Source: Pseudomonadota bacterium
Lineage (GTDB): Bacteria; Pseudomonadota; Gammaproteobacteria; Tethybacterales; Persebacteraceae
Assembly: GCA_022600535.1 (NCBI GenBank)
Contig: JAHZKE010000053.1
Coordinates: 1 to 37,872, forward strand
Reading direction: 5' to 3'
DNA length: 37,872 nucleotides
Part shown: one piece after another, positions 36,938-37,872 of the stretch
Layout of the letters: each line of letters opens with the position of its first letter
Position numbering within the stretch: the first letter of the stretch is position 1
Notes under the pieces: model-generated
The model's input: only the letters and a program-made list of their open reading frames with translations
Database searches by the model: none
Told to the model about the DNA's origin: nothing
Program-made: the position numbers and the translations under genes

Positions 36938-37750
36938 ATGAACCGCCATAACTTATTATTGTTTTGTGCTGCTGCTGTGGTGGTTTTTTTTCTTGCGATG
37001 GCGTTATTTGCTCCCTTAATCGCCCCCTATGAAGTCGGCGAATCGGTGAGCGATGCTTGGGAAGATTCATCCGCAGCATTTCCGTTAGGGACTGATAATC
37101 TCGGGCGCGATATGCTCACACGCCTCATCTATGGTGCGCGTACTACTATTCTTATCGCTTTAGCGGCAACGTTGTTGTCTTTTTTTGTCGGTTCTATCAG
37201 CGGCTTGTTGGCGGCATCACGGCGCGGTTGGTTAGATTCTATCCTGTCGCGCACGGTGGATTTATTGTTGTCCTTCCCGCCATTGATTTTTGCCTTAGTG
37301 ATGCTATCGGTGTTGCCGGTGAATCACTTTACACTGATCACCATCATGGCGTTTTTAGATTTTACCCGCGTCTTTCGTTTGAGCCGCGCGGCTTCGTTAT
37401 CTATTGTTACTTCGGATTTTTACGAAGCGGCGAAGCTGCGCGGCGAAACAACATTGTATTTATTGCGTCATGAAATTTTACCCAATATCTTACCGCCGTT
37501 GCTTTCTGAATTTGGCTTGCGTTTTAGTTTTATGATTTTATTTTTAAGCTCGCTTAGTTTTCTTGGTTTGGGAGTGCAACCGCCCGATGCCGATTGGGGC
37601 AGTTTGGTCAAAGAAAATAAAGATGGAATTGCCTTTGGTATTACCGCGCCGCTAGTACCGGCAACGGCGATTGCCTTACTTGTTGTTTCGGTTAATATTC
37701 TTGTTGATGGAGTGGTCAATCGTGTTGTCCGCGGGGATAAACAAAGATAG
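36938..37750 (+). CDS. Dpp/Opp-type ABC permease (DppC-like)
   Basis: In-frame ATG 36938 gives MNRHNLLLFCAAAVVVFFLAMALFAPLIAPYE; FPLGTDNLGRDMLTRLIYGARTTI; AAKLRGETTLYLLRHEILPNILPPLL. Confidence 0.9.
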   Translation: MNRHNLLLFCAAAVVVFFLAMALFAPLIAPYEVGESVSDAWEDSSAAFPLGTDNLGRDMLTRLIYGARTTILIALAATLLSFFVGSISGLLAASRRGWLDSILSRTVDLLLSFPPLIFALVMLSVLPVNHFTLITIMAFLDFTRVFRLSRAASLSIVTSDFYEAAKLRGETTLYLLRHEILPNILPPLLSEFGLRFSFMILFLSSLSFLGLGVQPPDADWGSLVKENKDGIAFGITAPLVPATAIALLVVSVNILVDGVVNRVVRGDKQR

Positions 37751-37872
37751 ATGAATACCGCAACCCATACAAACAACGGAGCAAGCCCCCCGCTGTTGCA
37801 AATTAATAATTTGCACATCAGTGTTGTCTCACCCGACAGCGGCAAACGCACTGAGATTGTCAACGGGGTATC
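37751..37872 (+). CDS. ABC transporter ATP-binding protein (DppD-like) N-terminus, truncated by the window edge
   Basis: ATG immediately after the DppC-like stop; MNTATHTNNGASPPLLQINNLHISVVSPDSGKRTEIVNGV resembles a DppD/OppD start. Confidence 0.75.
   Translation, partial: MNTATHTNNGASPPLLQINNLHISVVSPDSGKRTEIVNGV

Overview
The window looks like a bacterial (probably proteobacterial) chromosomal region built from three blocks. (1) About 0-13.3 kb is a nitrogen / one-carbon locus. It has a DUF1989-GcvT fusion protein, an alpha/beta hydrolase, a GFA-family protein, a three-gene glutamate-synthase-like set (class II amidotransferase, GXGXG, FMN-binding GltB-like; GlxBCD/MgsABC-type), a glutamine-synthetase-like enzyme, a DAO-family FAD oxidoreductase, a small membrane protein, an Amt transporter and a second, divergent glutamine-synthetase-like gene. 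(2) About 13.6-23.5 kb is a compact minus-strand defence cassette, hsdM-SIR2-HerA-hsdS-hsdR. All four internal junctions are 4-nt stop/start overlaps, and an imperfect 23-bp direct repeat (21/23) bounds the cassette. Next to it lies a 204-bp degraded duplicate of an FAD-oxidase/amidotransferase gene junction. (3) About 23.8-37.9 kb holds a secreted ankyrin-repeat protein, a GATase1 gene coupled to an FAD oxidoreductase, a second DUF1989-DUF1989-GcvT paralogue, a glycine-betaine/proline-type ABC transporter (fused double permease, CBS-type ATPase, substrate-binding protein) and the start of a Dpp/Opp-type ABC operon that runs off the window. The strongest candidate for an under-described system is the SIR2-HerA pair nested inside a type I R-M operon. 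I saw no tRNA, rRNA, CRISPR array, integrase or transposase. All family calls come from reading motifs in the translations, not from database searches.
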